Shown piece after piece: positions 34,599 to 43,886 of a stretch of DNA of 64,000 nt (its first letter is position 1; each line of letters starts with the position of its first letter). A program made the position numbers and the translations under genes. The stretch covers positions 3,888-67,887 of the forward strand of contig CAYXGW010000016.1 in assembly GCA_964464595.1 (NCBI GenBank). The letters are read 5' to 3'. The notes under the pieces were generated by a model. The model did not search any database and was not told the DNA's origin. It was given only the letters and a program-made list of their open reading frames with translations. This stretch comes from JADFJB01 sp964464595 (GTDB taxonomy: Bacteria > Zhuqueibacterota > JdFR-76 > DREG01).

Positions 34599-35327
34599 TT
34601 ATTCATGTGATCGCAAAGTGTCCGTTCCAAGGTATTTCTGATCCTTGTTGAAATACCATTTCCGTATTTTTGGCAAGCGCATTTCTTCAATTTGGTATTC
34701 CTCCTCCAGTGTGATATATTCACCATCATTTTTGCTTTCATCATGATAAAACCGAGAGCCTACAAGGCGATAATTTGTCGGATCAAAATAAAAATACCAA
34801 ATATCATTTCCGACGGATTGATCATAAGTGACCTTCAGACTCAAGACTTCTTTGCCCTGAAATTTTGAGTTCATGACTTGATTTGCAAGGATTGTCCCCG
34901 GATCTTTGAGTTTCATAGGCAAGCCATAAAGATACATATAATAATTTCTGTACCATTTTATGCGCTCGCAGGATAATCGATATTTTTCCTCTTCTTCTTT
35001 CGAAAACTGCACAGAGCCATTCAGGGTTGCAGAACAAGAATCTTGGACAAGAGACCTGGTAATATGGATTTCACCCGTCCTGCATTTCATAGGTAAACAG
35101 TTCGTTAGGATATCCAGGGTTACCGAAACCTGTCTCACTGTTCCGTTGGGGCGGCTTTCTTCCAATTTCAAGGTCTGATGAAAAGTTTGCCATCGGTCGG
35201 CAGGATCATGATAGCGGACACTCTTCTCCAGAACTTCAACAGCAGATTCATGATGTTGACTATGGACATGAAATGGCAGCAAAATTAGAATAAGGAAGCC
35301 GGCTATTTTTTGCAATTTACTCCTCAA
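34599..35327 (-). CDS. Periplasmic DUF6503-like protein
   Basis: A 242-residue protein with a signal peptide (about residues 1-23, ending HVHSQ). The mature part is beta-rich: 'FHQTLKLEESRPNGTVRQVSVTLDI', then 'RNYYMYLYGLPMKLKDPGTIL', 'DIWYFYFDPTNYRLVGSRFYHD' and 'LPKIRKWYFNKDQKYLGTD'. This pattern fits DUF6503-type outer-membrane-lipoprotein-sorting-like proteins of Bacteroidota and relatives (LolA/LolB-like fold). Function unknown. It follows the DUF/TM2-type small gene on the same strand. Confidence 0.7.
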   Translation of the reverse strand: MRSKLQKIAGFLILILLPFHVHSQHHESAVEVLEKSVRYHDPADRWQTFHQTLKLEESRPNGTVRQVSVTLDILTNCLPMKCRTGEIHITRSLVQDSCSATLNGSVQFSKEEEEKYRLSCERIKWYRNYYMYLYGLPMKLKDPGTILANQVMNSKFQGKEVLSLKVTYDQSVGNDIWYFYFDPTNYRLVGSRFYHDESKNDGEYITLEEEYQIEEMRLPKIRKWYFNKDQKYLGTDTLRSHE

Positions 35328-35352
35328 CTGAGTACCTCTTTAGAACCACAAT

Positions 35353-35550
35353 CTACGCTTTATATCTTGCAGCGTCAATGATCGACCAAATATGAATGAC
35401 CCACCCCAGCCAAAAAACCCACAATATAGCAGCCAATACAAAATGAATAACCGCCATTATTAATCGGCCTTGTAAAAGCTGTCCCAAACCCGGAATGAAA
35501 AAACTAGCTAGTGCAGCTATTACATTTCCCGTGGACCCTTGTCCTGCCAT
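35353..35550 (-). CDS. Small TM2-like membrane protein
   Basis: A 65-residue protein with two hydrophobic helices. 'VIAALASFFIPGLGQLLQGRLIMAVIHFVLAAILWVFW' carries the 'F-x-P-G-x-G-x-x-x-x-G' turn typical of TM2/DUF5683-like small proteins, and it ends 'WSIIDAARYKA'. AAGGAG-like bases precede the ATG. Function unknown. Confidence 0.8.
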   Translation of the reverse strand: MAGQGSTGNVIAALASFFIPGLGQLLQGRLIMAVIHFVLAAILWVFWLGWVIHIWSIIDAARYKA

Positions 35551-35599
35551 AATTATTTTCTCCTTTAGATCGGGTAATTAATTTAGAATGTTTTGTAGT

Positions 35600-37795
35600 C
35601 TACTTTAAAGTTATTGAAGTTTCCTTATTCACAAATTGCCGGTTTATTTGGTCGGTGATTTTTATTTCCAAAGTATATTTACCTTTTTTCAAATTACTTA
35701 CATCAATTGCAAGATGTTCAAAAGAAAATGTTGAGTTACTTTTCCGATCCGAACTGACCGTAACGGATATTTTTCTTCCTTTGCCAAATAATCCGAATAC
35801 TTTTCCTTTGTTAGCTTTTTTTGATTGAATGGTGTACTCGATGGAGAAGGAGTTCATTTCAGCAGCAAGTTCCAGGTTATAAACTTCAAAATAAATATAA
35901 ACCGGCCGGTCAATTTCAAAACTTTTCATGATGTTTGGAATAATCTTGAGCCCATGCCTGGTAAACTTTCCCGGTGAATCCGATGCATGAATGGACGTTG
36001 CCAATAGAATATCACTAATGCTCAAATAAGGAGACGAATAATCCGGTAAATTCACCAACAGGTTTTGATAACCACCCAATAAATTTGTATGATTTGGTTT
36101 AGCATGAAACGCAACACGATAAGAATCCGGTTCCATTGTGACACGAAACAGGTCAAAAACTAAATCTTTCGCATGTAACTCACTTCGTTTAAAAGGAATG
36201 TCTAGAATTCGCGGTTGCTTCAGAATATTGTGCCAACCCATACTGTGTACTGCCAGACCGCTTTCAATTTGCATTACAGTTATCGTATCTGCCAAAGACT
36301 TGGCTACGGTTTGAATCGGAAATCCATAATAGACTTCAACAGTCGTTTTGCCGGATTCACCCTTGAAAGTCACGATTGTGTAGGGGAGGTCTAATGGTTT
36401 GATTTCGCGATCCCAGCTATGGCGATCGGTTGTCAACGCTGTTGTAACTTCTTTGCTTCGCTGAACAGCCATGTCCACGCTGGCAGCAAATCGCTCCCCA
36501 ATTGTTGAAGCTCGACTTGCCCTGTAATACCCCGAATTCCAGTGAGAACGATCATTCAACATTGCCGGATCATCGAGCTTGGCACTTAACCGCCAAATCT
36601 GGCCCGGTTTTAGAAAATGGAAGGTCATTTCAGGATTTGCTTCCCTGGCATAATATAACCAGGATTGATTGCTAACGCTGGCTACAGATCTGATTTCATC
36701 GTCCGGCGGGCCATGTCGAAGATAAATTACACCCCGGTCATCCAGCCATTGATTCAATTTGAAAGTTTCGGGAAATTGGATATAGTTCAATTGATCCGGA
36801 TTGTTGGCCCAGGTACGAAAAGCATCGAATTCATAGTTTTCTTCGGCATAAATCAAACGACGGTAATGTTCTATAAGCCTGGCGTTTTGTTTTGACGCAG
36901 GTGTGGGATCGCGACTGGCCCAAAAAGTGCGAAAAAATGGTATCTTGTCGTTCACCGAATCCATTGCTCGATAGGAATCAAACTCATCCTGAGTGACTAT
37001 ATATTTGATATCTTCAAAAACCAAATCCGAATCCAGGTGAGATTGAATTCCATCGACGGCCAGCCAAAAATAATTTTCGACTTCTTCAGGCTCATGATTG
37101 TCAAATTTACTTCGAATCATTGAGAGGAATATGGGTTGTTTGCTCATGTTTAAATCACTGGCAAGCAATTCTTTAAAGATAGAATCTGCTTCTTGTGTCT
37201 TGCCTTCCCGGCGTAACTTTTCGCCAATGTAGTACCTGGCCTGGTCCCACTGTTGCTGAGATAACCACGATATGGCTTCATCCATATTTTTGTGATCGAT
37301 ATAATGGCGGTATAGATCCAATAAGCCAATTTGAGCCTTGATTAATTGTGGCTTTGAGCGTATCTGTTTATGGCCCAGTTGAATGGCTTGGGTATATTTT
37401 TTTCGATATCTTTGCAATAAAGCAAATTGATAAAAAATATCTTTGAACAACGAATCCTTGGCTATCACTTTTTTAAAATGCTTTTCAGCATTTGGCCAAT
37501 CTTTAATTAGAGCCAATAATTGGCGGAACTTACCATATTCTCTGTGACAAATACCCCGGTAATAATGCGCTTCAATATTTTCGGGTTCCAACTTCAAGAT
37601 TTTGTCGAATTCTTTGGAAGCTTTACTCCACTTTTCCTGGTTGATTAAAACTTTACCAATGGCAAAATACCTATCTATTTGCTTAATTTCGTTTTCCTGG
37701 GATTGTAAAGCGTTTGAAAATGCAGGCAAGGAAATAGTATTGATCAAGAAAAATAAACAGGTGAAAATAAAGAAACAGTGTTGGAATTTTTTCAT
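35600..37795 (-). CDS. GWxTD-domain protein with TPR repeats
   Basis: A 731-residue secreted protein. It has a signal peptide (about 1-28), then TPR-type helices (about 40-240, for example 'AIGKVLINQEKWSKASKEFDKILKLEPENIEAHYYRGICH'), and a GWxTD domain around 'FFRTFWASRDPTPASKQNARLIEHYRRLIYAEENY' (about 287-320) and 'WLDDRGVIYLRHGPPDDE' (about 345). The C-terminal 300 residues are beta-rich. GWxTD proteins are common in FCB-group and acidobacterial genomes and have no established activity. The GW pair here is F-W, a conservative change. Confidence 0.85.
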   Translation of the reverse strand: MKKFQHCFFIFTCLFFLINTISLPAFSNALQSQENEIKQIDRYFAIGKVLINQEKWSKASKEFDKILKLEPENIEAHYYRGICHREYGKFRQLLALIKDWPNAEKHFKKVIAKDSLFKDIFYQFALLQRYRKKYTQAIQLGHKQIRSKPQLIKAQIGLLDLYRHYIDHKNMDEAISWLSQQQWDQARYYIGEKLRREGKTQEADSIFKELLASDLNMSKQPIFLSMIRSKFDNHEPEEVENYFWLAVDGIQSHLDSDLVFEDIKYIVTQDEFDSYRAMDSVNDKIPFFRTFWASRDPTPASKQNARLIEHYRRLIYAEENYEFDAFRTWANNPDQLNYIQFPETFKLNQWLDDRGVIYLRHGPPDDEIRSVASVSNQSWLYYAREANPEMTFHFLKPGQIWRLSAKLDDPAMLNDRSHWNSGYYRASRASTIGERFAASVDMAVQRSKEVTTALTTDRHSWDREIKPLDLPYTIVTFKGESGKTTVEVYYGFPIQTVAKSLADTITVMQIESGLAVHSMGWHNILKQPRILDIPFKRSELHAKDLVFDLFRVTMEPDSYRVAFHAKPNHTNLLGGYQNLLVNLPDYSSPYLSISDILLATSIHASDSPGKFTRHGLKIIPNIMKSFEIDRPVYIYFEVYNLELAAEMNSFSIEYTIQSKKANKGKVFGLFGKGRKISVTVSSDRKSNSTFSFEHLAIDVSNLKKGKYTLEIKITDQINRQFVNKETSITLK

Positions 37796-37918
37796 GTTAA
37801 ATGGATAGATTAATGGTCTATCTATAAATTGAAGGCTATTTGTGTAAAATTCAATTTTTAGTTGATTGAACTCGTTGTTGTTCTGACTTACGAAATTTTA
37901 AATACTAAAATAAAAATT

Positions 37919-38206
37919 TTAACTTCGGAAACTTTCCAAACGGTTTATATACCACTTTGGAAATTTAAACTCACTGGCTGCTTTTACTATTTTATCGATA
38001 TAATCATTAGCCGCCGAAGTTGGTTTCGTTAATGAAGAAATATAACACAGTACCGGCTTCAATTTGCCATCCATTGTGTCGACCAAAACAGCTTCAGGCA
38101 GATATGTGCCACCTAAAACATTTTGCGCATGTGCGTAAAGTTGTTTTAGTTGCTCATGAGTTGTGGAGAAGATGATTCCATAAACACAATGCTGGTTTGA
38201 TCTCAC
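37919..38206 (-). CDS. GGCT-like protein, C-terminal part (frameshifted)
   Basis: Ninety-five codons from a GTG. They match the second half of gamma-glutamylcyclotransferase/AIG2-like proteins: 'CVYGIIFSTTHEQLKQLYAHA', 'YLPEAVLVDTMDGKLKPVLCYIS' and 'YIDKIVKAASEFKFPKWYINRLESF'. The first half is at 38203-38349 in another frame, and the two overlap by a few bases. A lost single base near 38204 restores one protein of about 143 residues. Confidence 0.75.
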   Translation of the reverse strand: MRSNQHCVYGIIFSTTHEQLKQLYAHAQNVLGGTYLPEAVLVDTMDGKLKPVLCYISSLTKPTSAANDYIDKIVKAASEFKFPKWYINRLESFRS

Positions 38207-38349
38207 AAGTTTGCCAGCGGTCGAATTTCAATATCAAATCCACTTAGTTTAGCGACTTCGTATTGCTCCGGTTTAAGACCCATTTCCTTCAAGACTTCGA
38301 GATTCATGTACGATCCATAGAAAAATGTCCAGACTTTTTGCGATGGCAT
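38203..38349 (-). pseudogene. GGCT-like protein, N-terminal part (frameshifted)
   Basis: The frame from ATG 38349 reads MPSQKVWTFFYGSYMNLEVL... and stops at TGA 38203-38205 after 48 residues. 'FFYGSYMN' is the substrate-loop signature (F-x-Y-G-S-x-M) of gamma-glutamylcyclotransferase-fold proteins. The text continues in the next frame at once ('..PLANL' then 'VRSNQHCVYG'), so this is a frameshift, true or due to assembly. Confidence 0.78.
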
Positions 38350-38378
38350 TAAACTGAAAGCTTTTTAGGTTAAATAAA

Positions 38379-38480
38379 TTAAGTGCTATTTTTAGTTTTG
38401 TTCTTTTTCATCGTTTGAATTTTTTTGTAAAATTCCCTTAAATCACTCACATCTTTTATTATTTTCTCAATCTTTGTCAT
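38379..38480 (-). CDS. 33-residue charged helical small protein
   Basis: A small frame beginning MTKIEKIIKDVSDLREFYKK, preceded by AGAGG 7 bases before the ATG, rich in Lys and predicted to be a single amphipathic helix. No family is recognised. It lies alone in an intergenic space of about 220 bases between the beta-lactamase-like and GGCT-like genes. Confidence 0.35.
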   Translation of the reverse strand: MTKIEKIIKDVSDLREFYKKIQTMKKNKTKNST

Positions 38481-38574
38481 CTTGCAACCTCTTTATATCA
38501 ACATTATCCTTTTTACACTCATTCAGATTATTAGTCTTAATTCCAGCAAAATTCAAATATAATACCGTCATCAA

Positions 38575-39762
38575 TTATTCAAAAATAGAAATTTGAACCA
38601 ACTCAAAAAAACGATTACGTAAATTCCTTTCACCAGGACTCTGGGTAAATACCAGAACGATCAATTCATTTTTGGGATCCACCCAGGCCATTGTACCATC
38701 CGATCCACCATGGGAATAAACACCCTCTTTTGATACTGACCAACCATATCCGTAAAAAGATTCTCGACTTGATCTTTCCTTAGGTGAATAAATTGAGGCG
38801 GTATGGGCAGTGGTAATGAGTTTAACCGTCTCTTCTTTTAGGATGCGTTTGCCGTTGTAAATGCCGCCGTTGAGAAACATCTGGCAGAAAACCGCATAAT
38901 CCATGGCAGTAGAAATCATCCCTCCTGAAGCCCGGACAAATGGATATTGCGGTGGATTTCCAGGCTTCCAGCCTTCCACCCAATTTCCTTGTCTTTTGTA
39001 GTAGACTACCGACATCCGTTCCAACTTACCGTCCAGTTTTTCCGCAACTTCGTGATGGTAACTGTCGACCATGCCAAGTGGGGTATAAATTCGCTCTTTC
39101 AGAAAAACTTCAAGTGATTTGCCGGAAGCAATCTCGATAAGCGCTCCCAGCGTATTGTAACCTGCATTGCTGTAGCTGTATGTGGTCCCTACCGGTTCAA
39201 CAATCCCAACATCACCAAATCGTTTAACCTCAAGTAGCAACTTTGGCGCATCAGGATGTTTGGATGATTTTTGGATCAACGGCCTGAAAAAAATCGGTCG
39301 TATGCGGAATCCGCTGGTGTGTGTTAGAAGGTGATGTATTTTGATGGAACCTGATTTGTAGTTGTCAAATGATTCGATATGTTTACGCACATTATCATTG
39401 AAATTCAACTTTTGCTCCTCGACCAAAATACAAATTCCAGTCGCAACTACGGGTTTCGTATTGGAAGCCATACGGAACATCGCATTTTTTTTGATTGGGA
39501 TGCCTTTTTTCTTATCTTTCCATCCAATGGCCTCATGCAAGACCACCTTCCCTCTTCTTGCGACGAGTAAAACCACACTACGCAAGTCATCTTTTTCAAC
39601 GGCTTCTTTAAACAAATTTACCCCGGATTTTAGAATATTTTCATCCATGCCCACTTCTACAGGTGTCCCGGTAGAAAGGGTAACATCCTGGGCTAACAGG
39701 TTATATCCAAAGAAAAAAATGAAAATCAAACCTAAAAACATTCCTTTTTTCATCTTATGCAT
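38575..39762 (-). CDS. Class-C beta-lactamase-fold serine hydrolase
   Basis: A 395-residue secreted protein (signal peptide about 1-25) of the beta-lactamase/DD-peptidase-fold (PF00144) group. The nucleophile motif is SNTK (S100-K103), the second motif is Y-S-N in 'TTYSYSNAGYNTLG' (about 205), and the third is 'SHGGSDG' (about 357), with HGG in place of KTG. It is most like esterase/D-aminopeptidase type family members. HGG is usual for non-lactamase branches, so antibiotic resistance should not be assumed. The substrate is unknown. Confidence 0.9.
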   Translation of the reverse strand: MHKMKKGMFLGLIFIFFFGYNLLAQDVTLSTGTPVEVGMDENILKSGVNLFKEAVEKDDLRSVVLLVARRGKVVLHEAIGWKDKKKGIPIKKNAMFRMASNTKPVVATGICILVEEQKLNFNDNVRKHIESFDNYKSGSIKIHHLLTHTSGFRIRPIFFRPLIQKSSKHPDAPKLLLEVKRFGDVGIVEPVGTTYSYSNAGYNTLGALIEIASGKSLEVFLKERIYTPLGMVDSYHHEVAEKLDGKLERMSVVYYKRQGNWVEGWKPGNPPQYPFVRASGGMISTAMDYAVFCQMFLNGGIYNGKRILKEETVKLITTAHTASIYSPKERSSRESFYGYGWSVSKEGVYSHGGSDGTMAWVDPKNELIVLVFTQSPGERNLRNRFFELVQISIFE

Positions 39763-39820
39763 TCCTCATTTATATTGTGATTTTGGCATTTCTGTGGCTC
39801 GATAATTTCAAAATTTCAGC

Positions 39821-42676
39821 TTATTTTACAGCCCCTGCCTTCCCGGACCGCCGTGGATCAGCCCCGGCACGAGCTTGTTTCCCATCGATAATTGCTGCTG
39901 ATGCATAACCCATTCTTAATTCGCCGCGCATGGAAATACGCTGGAGGTCATGTCCCATCTTGTGAAGTTGGCTTAATATACCTGGTGCAAATCCATCTTC
40001 CAGCTGCACCACAATCTCACGCACAATGTCTCGATTTTTTGGATCCCGGCGGACCCCAACCAGGAACCGTGGTTGTTCTATGGCCTGTTGCGGACCAAGA
40101 CCTTGATCAATAATCCCAGCTACAATTTGATAAACTGCTGATGTAATCCAGGCGTTACCTGCAGCTCCAACAGCCAGGTAGGGCCGCTTTTTCTCGCCCG
40201 TTCCTTTAAAAACAATTGTTGGGGAGATACTGGTTACGTTGCGGGCAAATGGGACACGTGCGTTGTAGTCCTTGGCTTTCGTACGATATGAACGCAATTT
40301 GTCATTATAGATAAATCCTAGTCCCGGTGTCACATAAAAATTTCCTCCCCATGTGCCCAATGTTTGGGTAACGGAAACCATATTGCCTTCAGCATCAACA
40401 ACGACAAAGGCTGTGGTACCTGTGGATGTGCGGGTATCCAAAACATCATCGGCGCCCCAGCACGCTGCGATTACGTTCTCTTTTAAGCAAGCGCTATTTT
40501 CCGGTGTAATACTATGATTTAAATCAAAACAAGATTGCCAACGTTCTTTTGCCAGTTGCTTATCGGTAAAAGGACTTATATCGACAGGCCACAGACCCGG
40601 ATCGGCGATACGCCCTCTTGTTGAAGGGGACAACTTCCAGGCTTCTATCATACTATGCAGTGTCTTAAAATCATCTCGAAACGACCCGGGATTACGGTAT
40701 TGTTCCAGCAAATTTAGTTTGCCAACCAGGGTAACTCCGCCTGAAACTGGCGGTGGTCCGGAATAAACGGTGTGGTTTCTGTATGTTGTCGTCACCGGCT
40801 CACGTTCAACGGCATAATAACGTGCCATGTCTGCCAACGTCATGACATTGCCTTTACCACTCAGGTCCTCCACCATACGCTTAGCAATTTCACCTTTGTA
40901 AAATGCTTTACTACCTTCTTTTGCAATTTGGCTCAAAGTCCAGGCTAAATCAGGGTTGCGTAACGTATCGCCCGGTTGCAGCGGATTCCCATTTGGAAAG
41001 AAAAGTGCACTGCTGCTTTTGTATTGCAAATAGCGTTCTTTTTCCCTGGCCAGAGTAGTTGGAAATGCATCATCAAGAGTGAATCCTTCGCTAGCTAATT
41101 TGATCGATGGTTCAACGAGTTGTTGCCATTCCACTTTTTTACTGCCATATCGCTGCCAGGCAAGTTCCATCCCGGCCAGCGTTCCAGGAACATTTACGAG
41201 AACAGGACCATCTCGCGGCAAAGTTACAAGCGCTCCGTTTGTTAGGGAAGCCGCTTCCGGGACACGAGTCAAAAATTCGATGCATATGGGTGCATCCATA
41301 CCGTTGAGAAATATCAGCATTTCACCATATCCCCCCAAGCCGCTGGCATCGGGTTCTACCACACCCAATGCAAAAGAAACCGCTATGGCTGCATCTACAA
41401 CATTGCCGCCTTTTCCCAAAACCTCCAACCCTGCAGCCGTCGCCAAAGTATGAGCGCTGGAAACAACCGCTTTACCCACAGCTTCTGAGCGAAGTAAGGG
41501 GCGATCACGAAGCAATTTGTAAATAGCTTCCTCAACAGCCGCCTCATCTTTTGCGGTTTGCACTTGATCTCGATATTTAGTTATTAAGGATTCCCATTGG
41601 GAATTTGTTGGACCCTGATCAAAGTTGTAGCGCTTAGTCAGATAGGTTGCTACTCGATCAAATCGTTCCAAATAACCTTCGGAATTATTTATTTGTGCGT
41701 TAATCGGCACATTTGCACTTTCAGAATCCGGGGGTGGCGGTGCAGGAACAAAAGTTAAGACCTGATTTACAGCAAGTGGAGAATCATAATGCCGCGTACC
41801 CAGTTCACCGGGATCACCGTTGTAACCAGGTCCTGTTCTTGGCAAATCAACTAAAACAAGAAACTCGCCATTCGGGGACCAAGCCGCTACCCCACGTTTT
41901 GTACTAACCAGGTTAGAATAGCGTCCATCCTGTGTGGTGATATAAATACCCGGTTTATTCCCGCGTTTTGAAAAAACAATACGATTTCCATCTGGTGACC
42001 AGGATGGATACTCCGGCGACAAATCGCCCACAACCAAGGTATCTGATTGATCACGCAAACTCAGAATCCGAAGTTGTTTACGGCCTTTGCGTTCTGCGAT
42101 ATAGGCTATAGATGTGCCATCCGGTGAAAATGCCGGTGAATATTCAGCTCCCAACTTACTAGTAAGAGGTTTTTCATCGCTACCGGGTTTCTTGATCCAA
42201 AGATCAGCATCCGGTCCAAAACCTCGTACCCAAACGATATCGCCATTGGTTGCTATGCAGGGTTCTGTGTCAGGTTCTTCCGAAAAGGAAATACGTTGCA
42301 ATTCCTGATTTCCACCGGCTGTTCCGAATTTCAACTTCCATAGATCAAACGAACCGGCGCGATCTGATGCAAAAATCAACGTCCGGCTATCTGGAGTCCA
42401 GGCAGGATCGCGGTCTTCCGCCGGCCCTTTTGTGATCTGCACCCAATTCCCATCCGTTGATTTTGTTGCATCATCAAATATTAAACTATCTATTATCTGT
42501 AGCTCCCAGATGTTTCCATTCAGTGATAAAGCAAGGCGACCATCCGCACCATAGGCTGGAGCTCCCAGCCCAATCGATTGTGAAAATGCTTTTTCTTGCA
42601 ATTGAGGAAAGAGCATCAAGCTTATAATGGCTAGTGAAAATATAATCATGGACATCCGCCTTTTTTTATGGCACAT
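39821..42676 (-). CDS. TolB-type propeller fused to gamma-glutamyltransferase
   Basis: A 951-residue secreted protein. After a signal peptide it has a WD40-like/PD40 propeller of about 300 residues with repeated 'P(A/S)(W/F)SPDG..I.F.S' blades (for example 'RDPAWTPDSRTLIFASDRAG', 'YSPAFSPDGTSIAYIAE', 'YPSWSPDGNRIVFSKRG'). A gamma-glutamyltransferase/Ntn-hydrolase domain of about 520 residues follows, with 'VVSSAHTLATAAGLEVLGKGGNVVDAAIAV', 'PPPVSGG' and the nucleophile region 'STGTTAFVVVDAEGNMVS'. The real start may be the ATG at 42649, which has AAGGCGG 6 bases upstream. The propeller-GGT order is unusual; it could recruit peptide substrates (inference). Confidence 0.88.
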   Translation of the reverse strand: MCHKKRRMSMIIFSLAIISLMLFPQLQEKAFSQSIGLGAPAYGADGRLALSLNGNIWELQIIDSLIFDDATKSTDGNWVQITKGPAEDRDPAWTPDSRTLIFASDRAGSFDLWKLKFGTAGGNQELQRISFSEEPDTEPCIATNGDIVWVRGFGPDADLWIKKPGSDEKPLTSKLGAEYSPAFSPDGTSIAYIAERKGRKQLRILSLRDQSDTLVVGDLSPEYPSWSPDGNRIVFSKRGNKPGIYITTQDGRYSNLVSTKRGVAAWSPNGEFLVLVDLPRTGPGYNGDPGELGTRHYDSPLAVNQVLTFVPAPPPPDSESANVPINAQINNSEGYLERFDRVATYLTKRYNFDQGPTNSQWESLITKYRDQVQTAKDEAAVEEAIYKLLRDRPLLRSEAVGKAVVSSAHTLATAAGLEVLGKGGNVVDAAIAVSFALGVVEPDASGLGGYGEMLIFLNGMDAPICIEFLTRVPEAASLTNGALVTLPRDGPVLVNVPGTLAGMELAWQRYGSKKVEWQQLVEPSIKLASEGFTLDDAFPTTLAREKERYLQYKSSSALFFPNGNPLQPGDTLRNPDLAWTLSQIAKEGSKAFYKGEIAKRMVEDLSGKGNVMTLADMARYYAVEREPVTTTYRNHTVYSGPPPVSGGVTLVGKLNLLEQYRNPGSFRDDFKTLHSMIEAWKLSPSTRGRIADPGLWPVDISPFTDKQLAKERWQSCFDLNHSITPENSACLKENVIAACWGADDVLDTRTSTGTTAFVVVDAEGNMVSVTQTLGTWGGNFYVTPGLGFIYNDKLRSYRTKAKDYNARVPFARNVTSISPTIVFKGTGEKKRPYLAVGAAGNAWITSAVYQIVAGIIDQGLGPQQAIEQPRFLVGVRRDPKNRDIVREIVVQLEDGFAPGILSQLHKMGHDLQRISMRGELRMGYASAAIIDGKQARAGADPRRSGKAGAVK

Positions 42677-42764
42677 GAGTAAAAATTACACTTTTTTGTT
42701 TATTCATATTTTAACTATTTTTCATAATATTTACAACGATATTATTTTAGAGTTAACCAGAGCA

Positions 42765-43856
42765 ATGAATAAAAAAGTTATAGTCGTAACAGGCGCGGCT
42801 GGTTTTTTAGGATCAGCTATTACTGTTGCATTGTCACAAGATAATAAAATGATCGCTCTCGATATTCGACAGCCAAGCAGGGCATTGGTTGCTGCAACCC
42901 CTGGCGCAAAATGGTTACTGGTGAACATTGCAGATTCAAAATGTGTTATCAGATCCTTTCAACAGGTTAAAGCCGATTACGGCCAAATCGATTTCATGAT
43001 TCACTTGGCCGCTTATTATCATTTTGGTAGAGATTGGCGCAAAGAATATGAACAAACCAATATTACAGGAACTGAAAACATAGTAAAAGCGTCAATCAAT
43101 CATGGTGTTCGCAGAATACTATTTGCAAGCAGTATATTGGCATTGGGACCTCCGACAGCAGGACAAATTCTAAATGAAAACTCGCCTACAAATGACTATA
43201 TTCCCTATGCCAAATCAAAATCTGTTGGAGAGAACATAATTAAGAATGGAAGCGGCCAACTTCCCGGAATTATCATTCGATTTGGCGGAATTTTTAGTGA
43301 TTGGTGCGAACTTCCGCCCCTTTATAGCCTGATCAAATTATGGTCAAAAATTGGGATAAGTGGCAGAATCATGCCTGGCAAGGGAGAATCCGGATTTCCT
43401 TACATACATCGATCTGATGCGGTTCAATTTGTTAAACGCTGTATTTCCTTGCACAACCGCCTTGATTCCTGTGAGACTTTCATGGCTTCACAACATGGCG
43501 CTGTCTACCATAAAGAACTATTTTCCGTTATGAAAAATACCCTATTCAAACAAAGATTTTCTAATCCAATTTCAATTTCACCAGGAATAGCAAAGATTGG
43601 ACTTTTTATGAAATTGGCACTCGATAAAATGGCCGGAAAACCATCTTTCGAGCAGCCATGGATGCTGGATTATGTTGATCTCCCAATGATTGCAAATGCC
43701 AGCAGCACGCAACGCAAGATCAACTGGAGCTGCAGCCCTGGGAAAAGTGTTTTGGACAAGCTTCCGATAATTCTTAAGCGCTACCAGGATCAACGCAAGA
43801 TTTTTAACAAAAAAAATATGCTAAGAAATGAAGGTAAATATGTTTTTTCTAATTGA
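42765..43856 (+). CDS. NAD-dependent epimerase/dehydratase (extended SDR)
   Basis: A 363-residue extended SDR. The start at 42765 is chosen because 'MNKKVIVVTGAAGFLGSAI' places the GAAGFLG nucleotide motif at residues 10-16; the longer frame from 42627 adds an unrelated hydrophobic lead that overlaps the divergent gene. Also seen are 'HLAAYYHFG', 'FASSILALG' and the catalytic 'YIPYAKSK' (YxxxK). The C-terminal half is a substrate domain with no strong clue. It is adjacent to a second SDR gene, 30 bases downstream, forming a two-gene plus-strand unit. Confidence 0.88.
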   Translation: MNKKVIVVTGAAGFLGSAITVALSQDNKMIALDIRQPSRALVAATPGAKWLLVNIADSKCVIRSFQQVKADYGQIDFMIHLAAYYHFGRDWRKEYEQTNITGTENIVKASINHGVRRILFASSILALGPPTAGQILNENSPTNDYIPYAKSKSVGENIIKNGSGQLPGIIIRFGGIFSDWCELPPLYSLIKLWSKIGISGRIMPGKGESGFPYIHRSDAVQFVKRCISLHNRLDSCETFMASQHGAVYHKELFSVMKNTLFKQRFSNPISISPGIAKIGLFMKLALDKMAGKPSFEQPWMLDYVDLPMIANASSTQRKINWSCSPGKSVLDKLPIILKRYQDQRKIFNKKNMLRNEGKYVFSN

Positions 43857-43886
43857 AATATTTTCGAGAAGTGCAAGGAGCGATTA

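Noticed and set aside
38575..39762. Antibiotic-resistance beta-lactamase
   Set aside because: The third motif is HGG rather than KTG, and the family is mostly esterases and peptidases.
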